A stretch of 64,000 nucleotides of DNA, taken from Epiperipatus broadwayi. Lineage: Eukaryota; Onychophora; Udeonychophora; Euonychophora; Peripatidae. The notes below the pieces were generated by a model that ran no database searches, was not told the origin of the DNA, and was given only the letters and a program-made list of their open reading frames with translations. Positions 32,840 through 44,765 of the stretch are shown here, one piece after another. The stretch covers positions 2,725,097 to 2,789,096 of the forward strand of contig JAQFVV010000151.1 in NCBI GenBank assembly GCA_028023455.1, read 5' to 3'. Every line of letters starts with the position of its first letter. Position 1 is the first letter of the stretch. Position numbers and translations under genes: made by a program.

Positions 32840-32893
32840 TGACTACTGTTGCTGTTTTGCACTTTGAATAAAATTGAATTGAATTGAATTACA
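32840..32893 (+). repeat. LINE-like 3' terminus with TTGAA-repeat tail
   Basis: TGCTGTTTTGCACTTTGAAT followed by AAAATTGAATTGAATTGAAT looks like the end of a non-LTR element whose tail is a short pentamer repeat. No coding part is attached. Confidence 0.4.
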
Positions 32894-32899
32894 GTATTA

Positions 32900-34630
32900 A
32901 TTTTAAAAAGTACTAATTTGCATAATGTATAATAAGTTTACTTCAGTTGTCATGATTTTTTTAAACACTAATTTTTGCATTGCAATCATCATTTTGATAG
33001 GTGAGATTGATATTCTGCTGAATCCTAATTTTAAATTAATATGAGGTGTGTACAAACAAATTAACATAATGTACATTTTCAAAGTTATTTTTGTTGCTTA
33101 TGTTGCAATATTTTATTTTTGTAATTACTTAATAAATAAAACAGGTTTTTTTTTGCATCAGTATTTTTTATATACATCACTAATCATATATATATATATA
33201 TTTACAAAAATGCAGTCTAATTTAAATATATATATAATCGATGGTTGTAGTTTTAATAATGGGATATTTTTTTTACCAATATTGTTTATGTTTGAAGCAA
33301 TTTTGCCTATAGTAAATAATTTACATTTTTAAAAAATAACATTAAATAAAAATTAGTTAAATAAACTATATTATATTTTAAGTAATGCATACATTTTTCA
33401 ATTTTATTTTTAGTTTACTTAACCATTTTCACATCCATTTCAGTTTTAGTCCAGAATGAGTCTGCTTATATTTACTTTCATTGCTTGTACATTATCCTGT
33501 CTACCAAGTTCAACAGTCTTTTTTTTTTAAATATACATTTTCAGGGGCATACAAGTTTTTTTTTTCAATCTTATTTTACCAAATATGTGTTAGTTATTAA
33601 GTTTCAAAAAATTAATAAATTGATTATAAATTCCTTTCAGAAGTTTTAATTTATTTTTTTAATTTATATTGCAAAGCACACTCTAAACATTATTGTAGTA
33701 TCTTTATATTCAGTGTCTTTATTTTTGTCACTACCACTTTGACGAAATGATGCATGTTTGAGATTTTTCTTTGACAGAACAGCATGCAGTGGAGTATTTT
33801 CAAAAATACAGGATCCTGCCCTCCTGAAAAGTCTGTTAATGGGTTTGATATGACATTTTATGTTTCTTATATTATTTTATTTTTAATAGTTAACTTTATA
33901 CAAAACAATAATAATAAATAACATGGAAATATTATAATTACCAAATTATTAGTGATTTGTTTATCTAGTTTTTTTTTCCATTTGCTTATTATTAAAAATA
34001 ATGAATCTATATTTTAGTTTTCATTTTTGTCCTTAGCAAACATAATCAGAGGGAAAAAAACAGTCTCTAAATCGTTTATTGCACAATGTTATTGGATATT
34101 TTTTATATTCTGTTTGTCAAAGTAAAAAAATACATTTTTATTTATTTTGAAAATTTATTTTTTCATTTCAATAATATTTTATTAATAAGTATAAAATATA
34201 TTTAGTTTTTATAAGTAATGTTTGTGTAAGAACTAATTAATCCCATATGATGAAATAAAAACAATGATACAATTCTAAACAGGCATATTTCTTTTATTTC
34301 TCGATGTAATACTAACATTCTAATTTTTTTTAAAATTTTGTTATTATTAATAGTTATCTACATATTAACAAACTCCATTTCTTTCTCTTTTCACTATTTT
34401 TAATAGTTTTTAAAATGTTTTAAATAATAATTATAGTAGAAAATAATTTAATTTTCCTACAAATTTTATTTATATTTAAGGCTACATATATAATAAAATT
34501 AAGTAAACATTTTTGCTAGACTTAGTTACATCTATTAAGTGTGAAAAACATTAATTTTGTATGCAGCAAAAGTTTATTTTTATTGAAGTGCTAATTAAAA
34601 TTTGTATTACTTACAAAGATTATTTACATT
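32900..34630. other. AT-rich stretch, nothing recognised
   Basis: The 94-codon ORF at 33048-33332 is hydrophobic (F, I, Y, L-rich) only because the DNA is T-rich. There is a run of (AT)n at 33187-33200. No gene is supported. Confidence 0.5.
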
Positions 34631-34679
34631 TGTGATAAAAACTTTTGCCTTTGGTGTGTCAAAAATCTTATTTTGGAGA

Positions 34680-35100
34680 CATGGTTTTATACCAATTCTG
34701 AACAAAGAATAGAGGTGCCTATAATTATTAAAAATAAGGTTACCATAAACATATACAGACTGAACTGGTTTCAGATCTATATGACTGCAGAAGAAAATTG
34801 GTTTCTATTAAAAACATTAACATGTTATTTAATTTGAGTCCATATCTTGATAGTCAAACAAAGAAATAAAAAATTGCTCTAGAGAAAATGTGCATTGGAT
34901 CTAAAGGGTCACATAGACTGCTCCAGATCTAAAAAGCACTTCATTTATAAAATACATAAGCTAGAAATTTGTCCGAGGATATTGGATAGGACAGCTCTAG
35001 ATAGGGATTTATTAAGTACTACCATCTGGAATTTATTAATTATTAAAGCTTACACTAGATGGCATAACTATGTTGAGAGAAAAAGACTTTGCAACTAAGA
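34680..35100. repeat. degenerate member G of the ribozyme-repeat superfamily
   Basis: GCTAGAAATTTGTCCGAGGA, TATTGGATAGGACAGCTCTA, GATAGGGATTTATTAAGTAC and TTATTAATTATTAAAGCTTA then CACTAGATGGCATAACTATG follow the family A order (GAAACTAGTCTGGGG, ATATTGGATGAGTAGGCACT, AGATAGGGATTTTATGC, then the terminal motif). GAAA, U16.1 and C17 survive, while the CUGAUGA site reads UUUAUAA. Confidence 0.65.
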
Positions 35101-36019
35101 TATATTTTCTACTTAATATAAATGCAATTTATTATTATATATTGTCTAATAATAAAATGATGTCTAATAATAAAATGATAAAAAAAAAGAAACAAACAGG
35201 TGAACGTCAAAAGACATTCAAGAAAATACCAAATTAGATTGAGTAAATGGTCACAAAGTTAAACCATGAAATATACTATATGCAACAGCTTATAGTATAG
35301 ACAAAGGTGTAAGCAAAACTCAACTGAAAAATATCAAACCAAATGGCAAAAATGGAGAAATATAATACTTGAGTAATATATAGAATATCCCACATCAATA
35401 AGCAGACAATTCCTATAAAGTGAAAAATCCAGATAGATGCATTTGAAACACCATAGAAGGAAGAGATAGGAAAAATCACAAATGTTGTTAATTGATTAAT
35501 ATATATTGACATCATATGGGAGAAAACCTTTCCATAAGTGAGTTGTCTTTTCCATAGTATTCCCAGCGAAAAAAATAAAATAGCATCTCGAAAGGAGTAT
35601 CAGGTGTTTGATGGAAAATATAACAACTCAAGAAGAGTATGTGATGTATAGAGAAATAGCAATTTGAAAAATGATTGTCAGAAAAAATAGTAAATTGAAA
35701 AAAGCAACATGTAATAGGAAGCAACTTGAAAAAACAGCAGCTGTAAAAAATAATAATTTGAAAATAACATCATATGTTTGTTGGAAAAAATAGAAGCTGA
35801 ATAGAAGATGCATGAGATATGTAAAGAGATAGAAATTTGAAAATAGTGATTGGTGAAGAAAATAGCAACATGAGAGGAGCATCAGATGATTGGTTGAGAA
35901 AATAAAAATAATTTAAAACAATTTAAGAGAAACTGCCTAACATTAATAGAATCCCTATAACAATTTAAGAGAAGCAATCTGAAATTGATAGAATTCACAA
36001 AGTTATATAAGAGCTTACA

Positions 36020-36415
36020 CAGAGGCAAAATTCTTCATATAGTAGTGCCACTCAGTGCAAGTCAAAATAATCAATGGATGCAGGAAAGTTTGTGCATAAA
36101 ATCCCTAACTAGTGCCAACTCATCCAATATCCCCAGACTAGCTTGTGGCCTTCAACAGTGAGAAGCCTTGGATCTAAGAGCACTGCACCTAGATCGTAGG
36201 ATCCCCAATTTTCCAGCAGCCACCTTTTGTCTTATTGGCTAACTATAAAGTTTTGAGTCCAAAATGAAAACACAATAATATTTTCAATTCAAGCCCATAA
36301 CCTTGTTTAGTCATATAGATCTGAACGCAGTTCAGCATCCTTACTTTTTGGTGTCTTTGGTTCTTTAATAACCACAATCATCATAATCCTATTAGATTAT
36401 TATGATGTTTAGTGA
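36020..36415 (-). repeat. family A ribozyme repeat copy
   Basis: This is a nearly full unit: GGCAAAATTCTTCATATAGT, CAGTGCAAGTCAAAATAATC, ATCCAATATCCCCAGACTAG, GCACTGCACCTAGATCGTAG, TTTTTGGTGTCTTTGGTTCT. Within the HHR an 8-base deletion removes the GAAA box (CTTGTGGCCTTCAACAGTGA follows CTAG directly). Confidence 0.85.
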
Positions 36416-36734
36416 TTATATAAAAAGCTATTGAAGGATGGTGATAACTTTTGGAGAAAGGAAAAGCAAGAGAAAATCCAAAATCAAAGCTTCTTTTTAA
36501 TCCACTAAAAAGGGATAATGCCAATCAAGAACTTACCTTATTAATAAGCAACTTTTTGAAGCTTAATTTTGAATCCACATATATTCTGCAATAAATATCC
36601 AGAGCATGCACATATTTTGATTCGTTAAGAGTGTGTGTTTCATACCCTCACAGTAATTCTAAAGCGATTATTGATCAAATATAATAAACAATTCCAACCC
36701 TGTCAATGGGACAATAGTTATTATTTAATTATAT

Positions 36735-36900
36735 AAATGGGTATTGGAGATTATTTATCTTTTACGCATATATGTGGTCATGTGTATCGGTTGTATGGAA
36801 TAGATTGGATAGCTGAAGGAAGTTTGAAAGTCTGTCTTCAAATCCCTTATACAATTACATAACTCCAGGTATATAAATTATATTTGTATTCAATCAACCA
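36735..36900 (+). repeat. family D fragment starting at the ribozyme cleavage region
   Basis: It begins with GGGTATTGGAGATTATTTAT, i.e. at stem III/stem I of the family D hammerhead. It continues through GTGTATCGGTTGTATGGAAT, GAAAGTCTGTCTTCAAATCC and CCAGGTATATAAATTATATT. The part upstream of the predicted cut is missing, so the 5' edge is within a few bases of the cleavage site. Confidence 0.75.
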
Positions 36901-37411
36901 TAACAATTATTATTAAAAGTCGTAGAATTATGCAGTGTGTGTGTGTTCAGTAACAAAAAGTACAATATATTGAAAAGAAATAACAAGGAATGGTTTAACA
37001 ATTTCTATATTATCGCGCATATACATCCACACACATATAACGCACCCGATTCTTTCAATAAAAATTTCAGATTTTTTTAAATGATTAATTATTATAATAA
37101 AAAAAAAAAATTAAGCAATATAATTTTTTCTGCAGACATAAATAAGGCGTATGTATTTTTGTTTCACTTTAAAATTAACAACAAAAAAAAGTATGTGATA
37201 CAGGGCGTAAATACGGTAGTTATATTTTCTTAAATTCCTATTCAGATATATTATGATAGTCCAAATTATTTACTATTCGATAATATAACATATCTTTTTT
37301 TTTTTTTTTTTTTTAAAAATCAGATTCAAGATTCATTTCTATGTATCGTTATTATACATATATCCGATTTAAATTCTTTCTCTGTGTCAGCTAAATAATA
37401 TTTATTGATTG

Positions 37412-38318
37412 CTAATATAAATTCAAATCTGAATCATGTTCAAAATCTACTAATACTTGAAACCGATTTGTAAGTTCTAATTTAAATTCATTAGAATGTT
37501 TCTGAAGATTAGGAATATCAACTGTAAATATTGTTTTTCTTAATAATTTTTGTCTCTCTAGTTTCACATTAACACGTATCTTACACCTTACTAATCGATG
37601 ATCACTTCCTGTGTTAAATTTATTAAGAACATTACAATCTTGAAATATGTATTTCCTGTTAGTCAAAATATAATCCAATTCTGCTGTACCTTCATTTGGA
37701 TGCTTCCATGTCCATTTCCTTTTAACATTTTTCTCAAAAAAAGAATTCATAATATAAAGTTTTTCTTTTTCTGCAAACTCCACAAGTCTATAATCCTCTC
37801 TCATTTCTATTACCATAACCAAAATTACCTACAGCACTTTCATCTTTCATTTATTTACCAATTCTAGCATTAAAGTCTCCTATAACAATTTTAAAATGTT
37901 GTTTACTCTGATCAAAAGCCTTTTGTACATCCATATAAAAATCTTCTACTACTTCATCACTATGAGAACTTGTTGGGGCATAAACCTGAATTATCTGCAT
38001 TTGGTATCTACTATTAAGTTGTATAACTAATCTTGCCACTCTGTTTGATACATCATCAATCTCCACAATATTGTTCTTCCACTTTTTATTTATAATGAAT
38101 CCTACTCCACTTGTATTTCCAATATTTGTGCCTTTATAATAGAGTATATGTCCACTTTTTAAATCAATTGTCTCTTCACCTTTTCTTCTAACTTCACAAA
38201 GTCCAATAATGTCCCATTTAATATAAGAGAGTTCTTCTAATTCTTGCAATCTTCCTTCACTTGAAAGTGATCTGCAGTTGTAAGTACCTAAATAAAAAGT
38301 CGTCATCAAATGGCAGCC
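37412..38318 (-). pseudogene. RTE LINE endonuclease half, inverted segment
   Basis: This is an apurinic-like (AP) endonuclease, which nicks target DNA for RTE insertion. Frame 38309-37851 starts MTTFYLGTYNCRSL (motif with Asn), followed by DIIGLCEVRRKGEE (catalytic Glu) and IQVYAPTSSHSDE, then VIGDFNARIGK. The frame then breaks. Frame 37822-37412 continues with YIMNSFFEKNVKRKWTWKHPNEGTAELDYILTNR and GSDHRLVRCKIR (catalytic SDH). All diagnostic motifs are visible, and only one or two frame lesions separate them. The segment points away from the RT half, which starts at its 5' edge near 38315. That fits a 5' inversion by twin priming rather than two separate insertions. About one third of the element (end of EN to mid RT) is missing at the joint. 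Confidence 0.92.
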
Positions 38319-39432
38319 TTATAGAAAGGACGAATGAATATGAGTTGTCATTATGTTTTGGATTTATATATTATGAAAAGGCATTTGATTCTATAAACAT
38401 TTCTTCAGTGATTAAAGCATTGGATCATCAAGGTATAGATCCAGGATATTGTCATATTTTGAAGAATATTTATAAAAATGCAACAGCAACAATTAGATTA
38501 CATAATGATACTGGGAAAGTCAACATTGAGAAAGGTATAAGACAAGGTGACTCCATATCTCCAAAACTTTTTACAGCAGTGCTGCAAGAAGTATTTTGTG
38601 GATTAAAATGGGAAACTAAAGGAGTGAAAGTAAATGGAGATTATTTAAGTCATTTAGATTTTGCAGATGATGTAGTTGTTTTTGCAAATAATGCTTTAGA
38701 GCTACTGGAAATGTTGCAGGAATTATCAGATGAAAGTAGGACTAAAGATAAATGTTAAAAAGACTAAAGTAATGTTTAATTGATTTGCTCAAAATATGAA
38801 AATAAAGATTGATTATGATGAATTAGAAGAAGTTAACAGTTACAAATACCTTGGTCAGATTGTTAATACAGATGGAAACATAATGGAAGAAATTAATCAT
38901 AGAATTAAACTTGGTTGGAGTGCTTTTGGTAGAAATAACTTGATACTAAAAGGAAATATGCCTATGTGTTTGAAAAGGAAGGTTTTTAACAAATGTGTTT
39001 TACCAGTTCTTACTTATGGATCGGAGACTTGGACACTCAATAGAAGAGCAATACAGAGACTTCAGACTACTCAAAGAAGTATGGAGAGATGCATGTTGGG
39101 AATAACAAGAAGAGATCGAAAATGCAATGTATGGGTAAGAGAGCAAACAGGTGTTACTGACCTCATTGAAAAAATTAAAAGATTGAAGTGGAGTTTGGCT
39201 GGACATGTTGCTAAAAGAGATGATAATAGATGGACAATTGAAATTTTAAACTGGATTCCAAGAAATTGTAAAAGACCCAGAAAGACACCACATGTGAGAT
39301 GGATGGATGAAATAAGAAAGTGTGCAGGGGTGATGTGGAGAAGAGAAGCTAAAGATCGGAAAAGATGGATTAAACTTGGAAAGACCTTCATCCTGCAGTG
39401 GATTGATAATGGTTGATGATGATGATGATGAA
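38319..39432 (+). pseudogene. RTE LINE reverse transcriptase half and 3' end
   Basis: This is the same element as the inverted endonuclease half. The first frame (to 38758) begins mid-RT: IERTNEYELSLCFGFIYYEKAFDSI, RQGDSISPKLFTAVLQEVFCG and the intact catalytic FADDVVVFANN. After a frame change at about 38745, shared with the copy at 11046, the second frame (38796-39416) reads EVNSYKYLGQIVNTDG, GRNNLILKGNMPMC, TYGSETWTLNRR and VRWMDEIRKCAGVMWRREAKDRKRWIKLG. It ends in a (GAT)n tail at 39411-39432. The RT half is close to intact apart from that lesion and the missing fingers region. In palm 1 the aspartate of the copy at 10700 (FVDYEKAF) is Y here (FIYYEKAF), so the catalytic site is probably lost. 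Confidence 0.93.
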
Positions 39433-39759
39433 TATAAATTATTCATGCTATTATAATTTGTATATAAACTTGTGTGTTTATGGTTTGTGTGCTTGTTCTT
39501 CTCATGGAAACTAATTAGATAAATAAAAATGTTTTGGTTAAATTTTGTTTGCCTGAGAGTAAAACGCCAATGACTATATTTTATATTTTCATTTTTATAT
39601 AACAAAACAAAAAAAAATACTCATTAAAGTCCCTCCTTTTTTTTTTCATGCAATCTATTTTAAAACGTGTTTTCTGTTGCAAATTTCTTATCAGTGGATT
39701 TAAAGATAAGCCTTCCCCATACAATTATTCTCTCTTTAAACAAAAGCAATTCCTTTTTT

Positions 39760-40930
39760 TTTTAGCAATTCCTTTTTTACTACTCTAGCCCCATTTATTG
39801 TAAGGTAGAATAATCAGTTCTTACTATTCGTAGTAACTGTAAATAAACCCCCATTATCAGACTGGTTTCTGAGTTTTACCTTTATAAATGAAAAGTTGTA
39901 ATTTACAGCTAGAATATGTAGAATTATTTGGTGGCCACTTTAAAATTCATTTTTATTATCAATCTTATAGTTTGAAATTCCAAAACACCCTAAGGTTTGA
40001 AATCCAACATAACTTGCTTGTACAATTATACAGTTTGGACACAGATCAGTAACTATATATTCTTGAAACCTCAAGCTGGATGAAAATATTAATGCCAATG
40101 TATTACTTGATTATATCCGCTTGGTGTAGTATAAATAAAATCAGACTCTTCTCTCTACTTCTCTAGCACCATCTACTGTACACTTAAGTAATCACTAGTT
40201 GTTGAGATTTAATTCTCATTCCTAGAAAGCTCCCTGGCTTTCGAAACAGAAGTAAATCCAATTATGCTTGTAATATCTATTTTTAACCACTTTTTTAAAT
40301 ATAAAGTTAGTGACCTTAAATTCTAAAAATCAAACATTTTGAACCAAAGCCTGAATAATAACATATAACATCTTATATGTTTTCTCTATCTTTACCCTGC
40401 TGTAAAGCCATATATTGTAAGCTTGAATAATCAATAGAAGCCAGGGACCATAATGCTAAAAAAATCCATCTGCACACTGGTCAGTTTTTGGATATTGCAT
40501 TCATCAGAAAATTATTAGGAATCAAAAATGAAACTACTGCATTTATGCATCTAACAGCTTTCTTTTACTCTTTTATATTATTCAAGATAATAATTTGAAA
40601 TTAAAAAATAACCTGATATCCAAAAAATATATATACCCACTGACCTGATCTTAAGATATACATAGTTATGCAAGTTAGTCTCAGTTTAAAACTTTCAGGT
40701 TATTTGTTACCTTAAATAACTCCTAGGAATAAAAGATGGCTTCTACATGCATAAATGCATTAGATCAAGCATTGAATCCTAGTCTTCACTGTGTAAATTA
40801 AAACCAAACACTAGTCAATCTGGAAATGGGTGATTTTATAGCATTATACCATCTATTATTGACCATTGATTATAAAAGCTTACAATAGGTGGCTCTAGAG
40901 AAGAATTAAGATAATTACTGTTGAGAGTTA
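39760..40930. repeat. degenerate ribozyme-repeat superfamily cluster
   Basis: There are at least four diverged starts of the kind CTCTAG-CACCATCTACTGTA-CAC...GTAATCA, at about 39782, 40160, 40396 and, inverted, 40870 (GCTTACAATAGGTGGCTCTA). HHR traces remain. Minus strand 39846-39883 has CAGAAACCAGUCUGAU (GAA, stem III, U-C). Minus strand near 40500 has CUGAUGA followed later by AAAACUGACC. None is intact. Confidence 0.55.
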
Positions 40931-41435
40931 TTAAGTTCTGACCCAAAATTATTAACTACATATTTTTTTTAATCTCAGTCTGGTTTATCCAGTGTAGACA
41001 TAGTTCGTGGCCAGGAATGTTAAGAGACGTTAAATTGGTACATTATACTGCAAAAAAAATAAATAAAAATAAAATTAATTAGGTTTATTAATTTACAAAA
41101 ATTTTTTTTTAATTCTGTTTTTAAATGTGTATTTATACTATTTTATTTAGTAGATTGTTTTTTAAGTGTGTGTTCTGTGATTAAATAGCAAATGTTATAT
41201 AAACAAATCCTAACTCATACTAATATAATGAACTTTGATTTTTATAAAATTTAAAAGGCTCCCTTGTAATTTTAAATATTGATAAATTGTATGAAACTGG
41301 ATTAGCAAATATTGTATCCATAGTTCCCTACTTCAAGATAATTCAGATATCTAAATTTAAATATTTGATTTATTTGAAAATGATTCGGTTTAAAATAACT
41401 AATTTATAAGCATATTGTACAAATTTTATTTAGAT

Positions 41436-41436
41436 T

Positions 41437-41485
<49 letters not shown>

Positions 41486-41606
41486 GGATGGATGGATGGA
41501 TGGATGGATGGATGGATGGATGGATGGATGGATGGATGGATGGATGGACGGACGGGGACGGACGGACGGACGGACGGACGGACGGACAGACAGGTAGGTA
41601 GGTAGG

Positions 41607-41670
<64 letters not shown>

Positions 41671-42345
41671 TAGATAGATAGATAGATAATTAAATATTTA
41701 AACAAACTGTTAAAAATAAACTAATAGACAGATAGATAAAAAATGGATAAATAGTTAGCCAGACGTAGTCAGATAATAGGTTAGTTAGTAGATAAGTAGA
41801 AAGATAGACAATTTGACAGAAATAGGCCAATGAACAGATAGATAGAAGATGAATAGATAGATAGGCAGGCATGCAATCAGGCAAATAAAATACATATGTG
41901 GATGGATTGATTAATAGATGAATATGGATGTATGGATAAAAGATAGATAAGCAGGTGAATAGAATGATTGATGAATGGATGGATAGAAATTATAAATAAG
42001 TAAGATACAGACGTATAAATAAACAATGGGTATATGGATAAATATATGAATAAATGTATAAATATGTGAAGGAATAGACACTGACAGATGGATAAATGGA
42101 TGAATAGATAGATGGGTGAATGAATGCAAGAATAGATGAATAGAGAGATGGAAGAATAAATGGATAAATAAATATATAGACAGACAGATATATAGATAGG
42201 ATACATAAATAGATAGATTTATGGGTAGATAGTTAGAAGATAGATAGATAAGTAGATAAGTATGTAGGGAAATAAGTTAGATAGCTGCTAGAATAGATGT
42301 GTAAACATTCTTAGTAAGTAGGTTAATAGATAGATAAATTTTTTC
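41436..42345. repeat. tetranucleotide microsatellite, GATA/GGAT/GGAC blocks
   Basis: Pure blocks follow one another: (GATA)n, then (GGAT)n, (GGAC)n with a one-base slip, (AGGT)4, (GATA)n, (GACA)3 and (GATA)n, up to 41690. A 650-base degenerate zone of GATA-like units follows, to 42345. The long Ile/Ser/Tyr-Leu-Ser-Ile ORFs across it are translations of the repeat and not genes. Confidence 0.97.
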
Positions 42346-42589
42346 ACCAAAATAATTTTTCCCAACAGACCATTTAATATATTATGTTTTATAATGTACA
42401 TACATATTATACTGTAAGCATCTAAAATGCATCCACAATTTTAATAAGGTACCAGATTTAGTGAATATGACAAAGATCACAGTATCTAACAGACTTCCTT
42501 TAAGTAAATGACATTTAAACAGGGAGTCATTTAATGCTGATTGGCTAATGAAAATGAAAACACCAGTTTCAGCATATTCTCAAGAAGTG

Positions 42590-43015
42590 GTGGTCATGTG
42601 ATGTTTACTGGCTTAAAAACCAATCCTGTCTAATAGAATAGTGGTGGCTATGGTTATTAAAGAATCAAAGATACCAAAAATGTATGGGTAAACTAAGTTC
42701 AGACCCATATGACTATATAAGCTGATGGGCTTGGATTAAAAACATTAAGGTGTTTTCAGTTTAAGACTCATAGTTTTGTAGTTAAGTGGAGATAAATGGT
42801 GGATGCTGGAGGGGTGCTTTAGATCCTAAGATATAGGTGCAGTGCTCTCAGATTCAAGGCTCCTCACTGATGAAAGCCACAAGCCAGAAACTAGTCTGGG
42901 GATATTGGATGAGTAGGCACTAGATGGAGATTTTATGCACAGGCCTTTTGGCATCCATTGATTACTCTAGCTTGCTGTGTGTGGCAATATGTATAGTGAG
43001 TTTCACCTCTTTTAA
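42590..43015 (+). repeat. family A ribozyme repeat copy, full unit
   Basis: It runs from the extension (GTGGTCATGTGATGTTTACT) through AACCAATCCTGTCTAATAGA, GCTGATGGGCTTGGATTAAA, the HHR, GGCACTAGATGGAGATTTTA and CATTGATTACTCTAGCTTGC to the end TAGTGAGTTTCACCTCTTTT. It is the ribozyme-sense orientation and the best single-unit copy in that orientation. Confidence 0.9.
42862..42901 (+). ncRNA. hammerhead ribozyme motif, family A, core intact
   Basis: CCUCA (42862-42866), CUGAUGA (42867-42873), AAGCCACAAGCCA, GAA, ACUAGU (42890-42895), C17 (42896), UGGGG (42897-42901). Stem II is reduced to two firm pairs by a G to A change. Confidence 0.75.
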
Positions 43016-43464
43016 TCAGAACTTTGTCATATTCCTCTAGCCATTGAGTTATTGCATCCACAAATAGTTATTATGAATCATAGCAATATGAGTAGAGATA
43101 ATTTATATGTTCTCTGAGCCTGTTTTTCAATGACCAAGAAGTCATGTGATACTGAGTTTGTTTTGTAATGTGAAATAAAATAGATATAAGTTTATGAATT
43201 CAAAAGTTTAATAATTTCAAAAAATATTCAAAACACACATCTTGATTTAACAGGATTAGTCTGACCTGTAAAATAAATAAAAGAGATAGGCATATGTTAA
43301 AAGCTATAGTTTTTATAATTAGAAATAAAAATCTGACAAATGAGAAATCAAATGTGCTATAAGGCCATAAAACATGTAGAGCTATTAAAAATAAATATTT
43401 TCCCCTTACACAAATGTCAATTAAAAATTAGCAGTTCATGCACAATACTTTCTATTTGTAGACC

Positions 43465-43640
43465 TAACAATCTACTGTATTTCTGCTCCACAGCCATTTA
43501 CTGCAAACATGAATAATCAAAGACATTAGATGATAGTGATATATTCAGACTAGCTTTTGTCTATTGGCCATCTTCAGTAAAATATAGGATTTACATTCAT
43601 AAATCTAGCAGCTAGCTTTACTTTTTATACAATCCAAATT
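43465..43640 (-). repeat. diverged ribozyme-repeat superfamily member
   Basis: CCACAGCCATTTACTGCAAA and CATGAATAATCAAAG form the terminal motif, then AGACTAGCTTTTGTCTATTG and GCCATCTTCAGTAAA. The minus strand reads UUUA, CUGAAGA, UGGCCAAUAGACA, AAA, GCUAGU, C17, UGAA. The CUGANGA box is intact but GAAA has decayed. Stem I UUUA/UGAA still pairs. Confidence 0.65.
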
Positions 43641-44319
43641 AATAACCCAAATTTTGAAAATACCCTAAGGGTTTGAATCCAAACCAATTACATAGAATTA
43701 AATATAAAAACTGGTTGTATTAAAATACAAATAACCAGTCAATATCTTGTGGTGTTGTTAGCACTCCTGTTAAAGTTATGATCACATATTGTTTACACAT
43801 TAAAATAAAAAACTGGCAGTGCTAAATGTTTAGTTCACATGGTTCAAGTTATTATGGAATGGACTTCTAAATGACTAGTTTATTTTTTTCTAACAAATCA
43901 TTATTACTATTATTAGAAACAGTTGTGTAGTCATTGATTCTTGGCAATGACATTACAGGGGCAGATTAGAGTTAGTTAGGTAAAAAACCATTAACAAATT
44001 TGGAATGTTTTATATTACATTGAAAGTTTTTCTATCTGGTAAACAAAGCCTGACTGAGTTACCAAATTATTTGGGAATATTTCATGTTAAAAGTGATAGA
44101 TATCACAGTATAAAATATTAAAATCTTTATCTTATTACCACTGAGTAAAAAATAAAATACAGTAATTAAAATTTTAATTCTTTTTACATGATAAAAACAT
44201 TATAAATAATAACCCAAAGCACACTAAAAAGATACAATGTTGAATGTTTTCATTAGAGAAGAACTGACTAAATACATTAGAAAACTACAATTAGGTGAAT
44301 TAATGGAGTATCTCCTACT

Positions 44320-44470
44320 CCTGCTCTGCCCCAGATATAAACATGAATAATGAATAGATAACATCCAAAACTCCTCATTGATGAAAGTCATGGCTAGAAA
44401 TTAGTTTGGAATATGGATAGGACAGAATTGGATTAAGAATTTCAAACTTTCAGATATTAATTTAATGTGT
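44320..44470 (+). repeat. diverged ribozyme-repeat superfamily member
   Basis: CTCCTCATTGATGAAAGTCA, then TGGCTAGAAATTAGTTTGGA and ATATGGATAGGACAGAATTG: CCUCA, UUGAUGA (C3 to U), AGU/GCU stem II, GAA, AUUAGU, U17, UGGAA. Stem II AGU/GCU replaces family A GGC/GCC by pair-keeping changes. Confidence 0.68.
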
Positions 44471-44479
44471 AAGCAAAGG

Positions 44480-44765
44480 CCATGTGGATTGAAAATATTA
44501 GTGTTTTCAATTTAAGTCTCATAGTTTTGTAGTTAAATAGAGATAAAAGGTGGCTACTGGAGGGTTGCATTAGATCCTAAGATCTAGGTGCAGTGCTCTC
44601 AGATCCAAGGCTCCTCACTGACAAAGGCCACAAGTCAGAAACTAGTCTGGAGATATTGGATGAGTAGGCACTAAATGGAATTTTATGCACAAGCCTTCTG
44701 GCATCCATTGATTACTCTGGCTTGCACTGAGTGGCAATACATATAGAGTTTTGCCTGTTTTTTCA
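44480..44765 (+). repeat. family A ribozyme repeat, 5'-truncated unit
   Basis: It starts at GCCATGTGGATTGAAAATAT, continues through AAAGGTGGCTACTGGAGGGT, GATCTAGGTGCAGTGCTCTC, the HHR, GGCACTAAATGGAATTTTAT and GGCATCCATTGATTACTCTG, and ends with ATAGAGTTTTGCCTGTTTTT. Confidence 0.88.
44613..44652 (+). ncRNA. hammerhead ribozyme motif, family A, G8 lost
   Basis: CCUCA, CUGACAA (G8 to A), AGGCCACAAGUCA (GGC/GUC, one G-U), GAA, ACUAGU, C17, UGGAG. The changed core should be inactive; the surrounding helices are kept. Confidence 0.72.

Noticed and set aside
41436-42206. Four minus-strand ORFs rich in I, Y, L, S, H, P
   Set aside because: They are frames through the GATA/GGAT microsatellite and its degenerate extension. 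No domain, and period-4 repeats keep all frames open.
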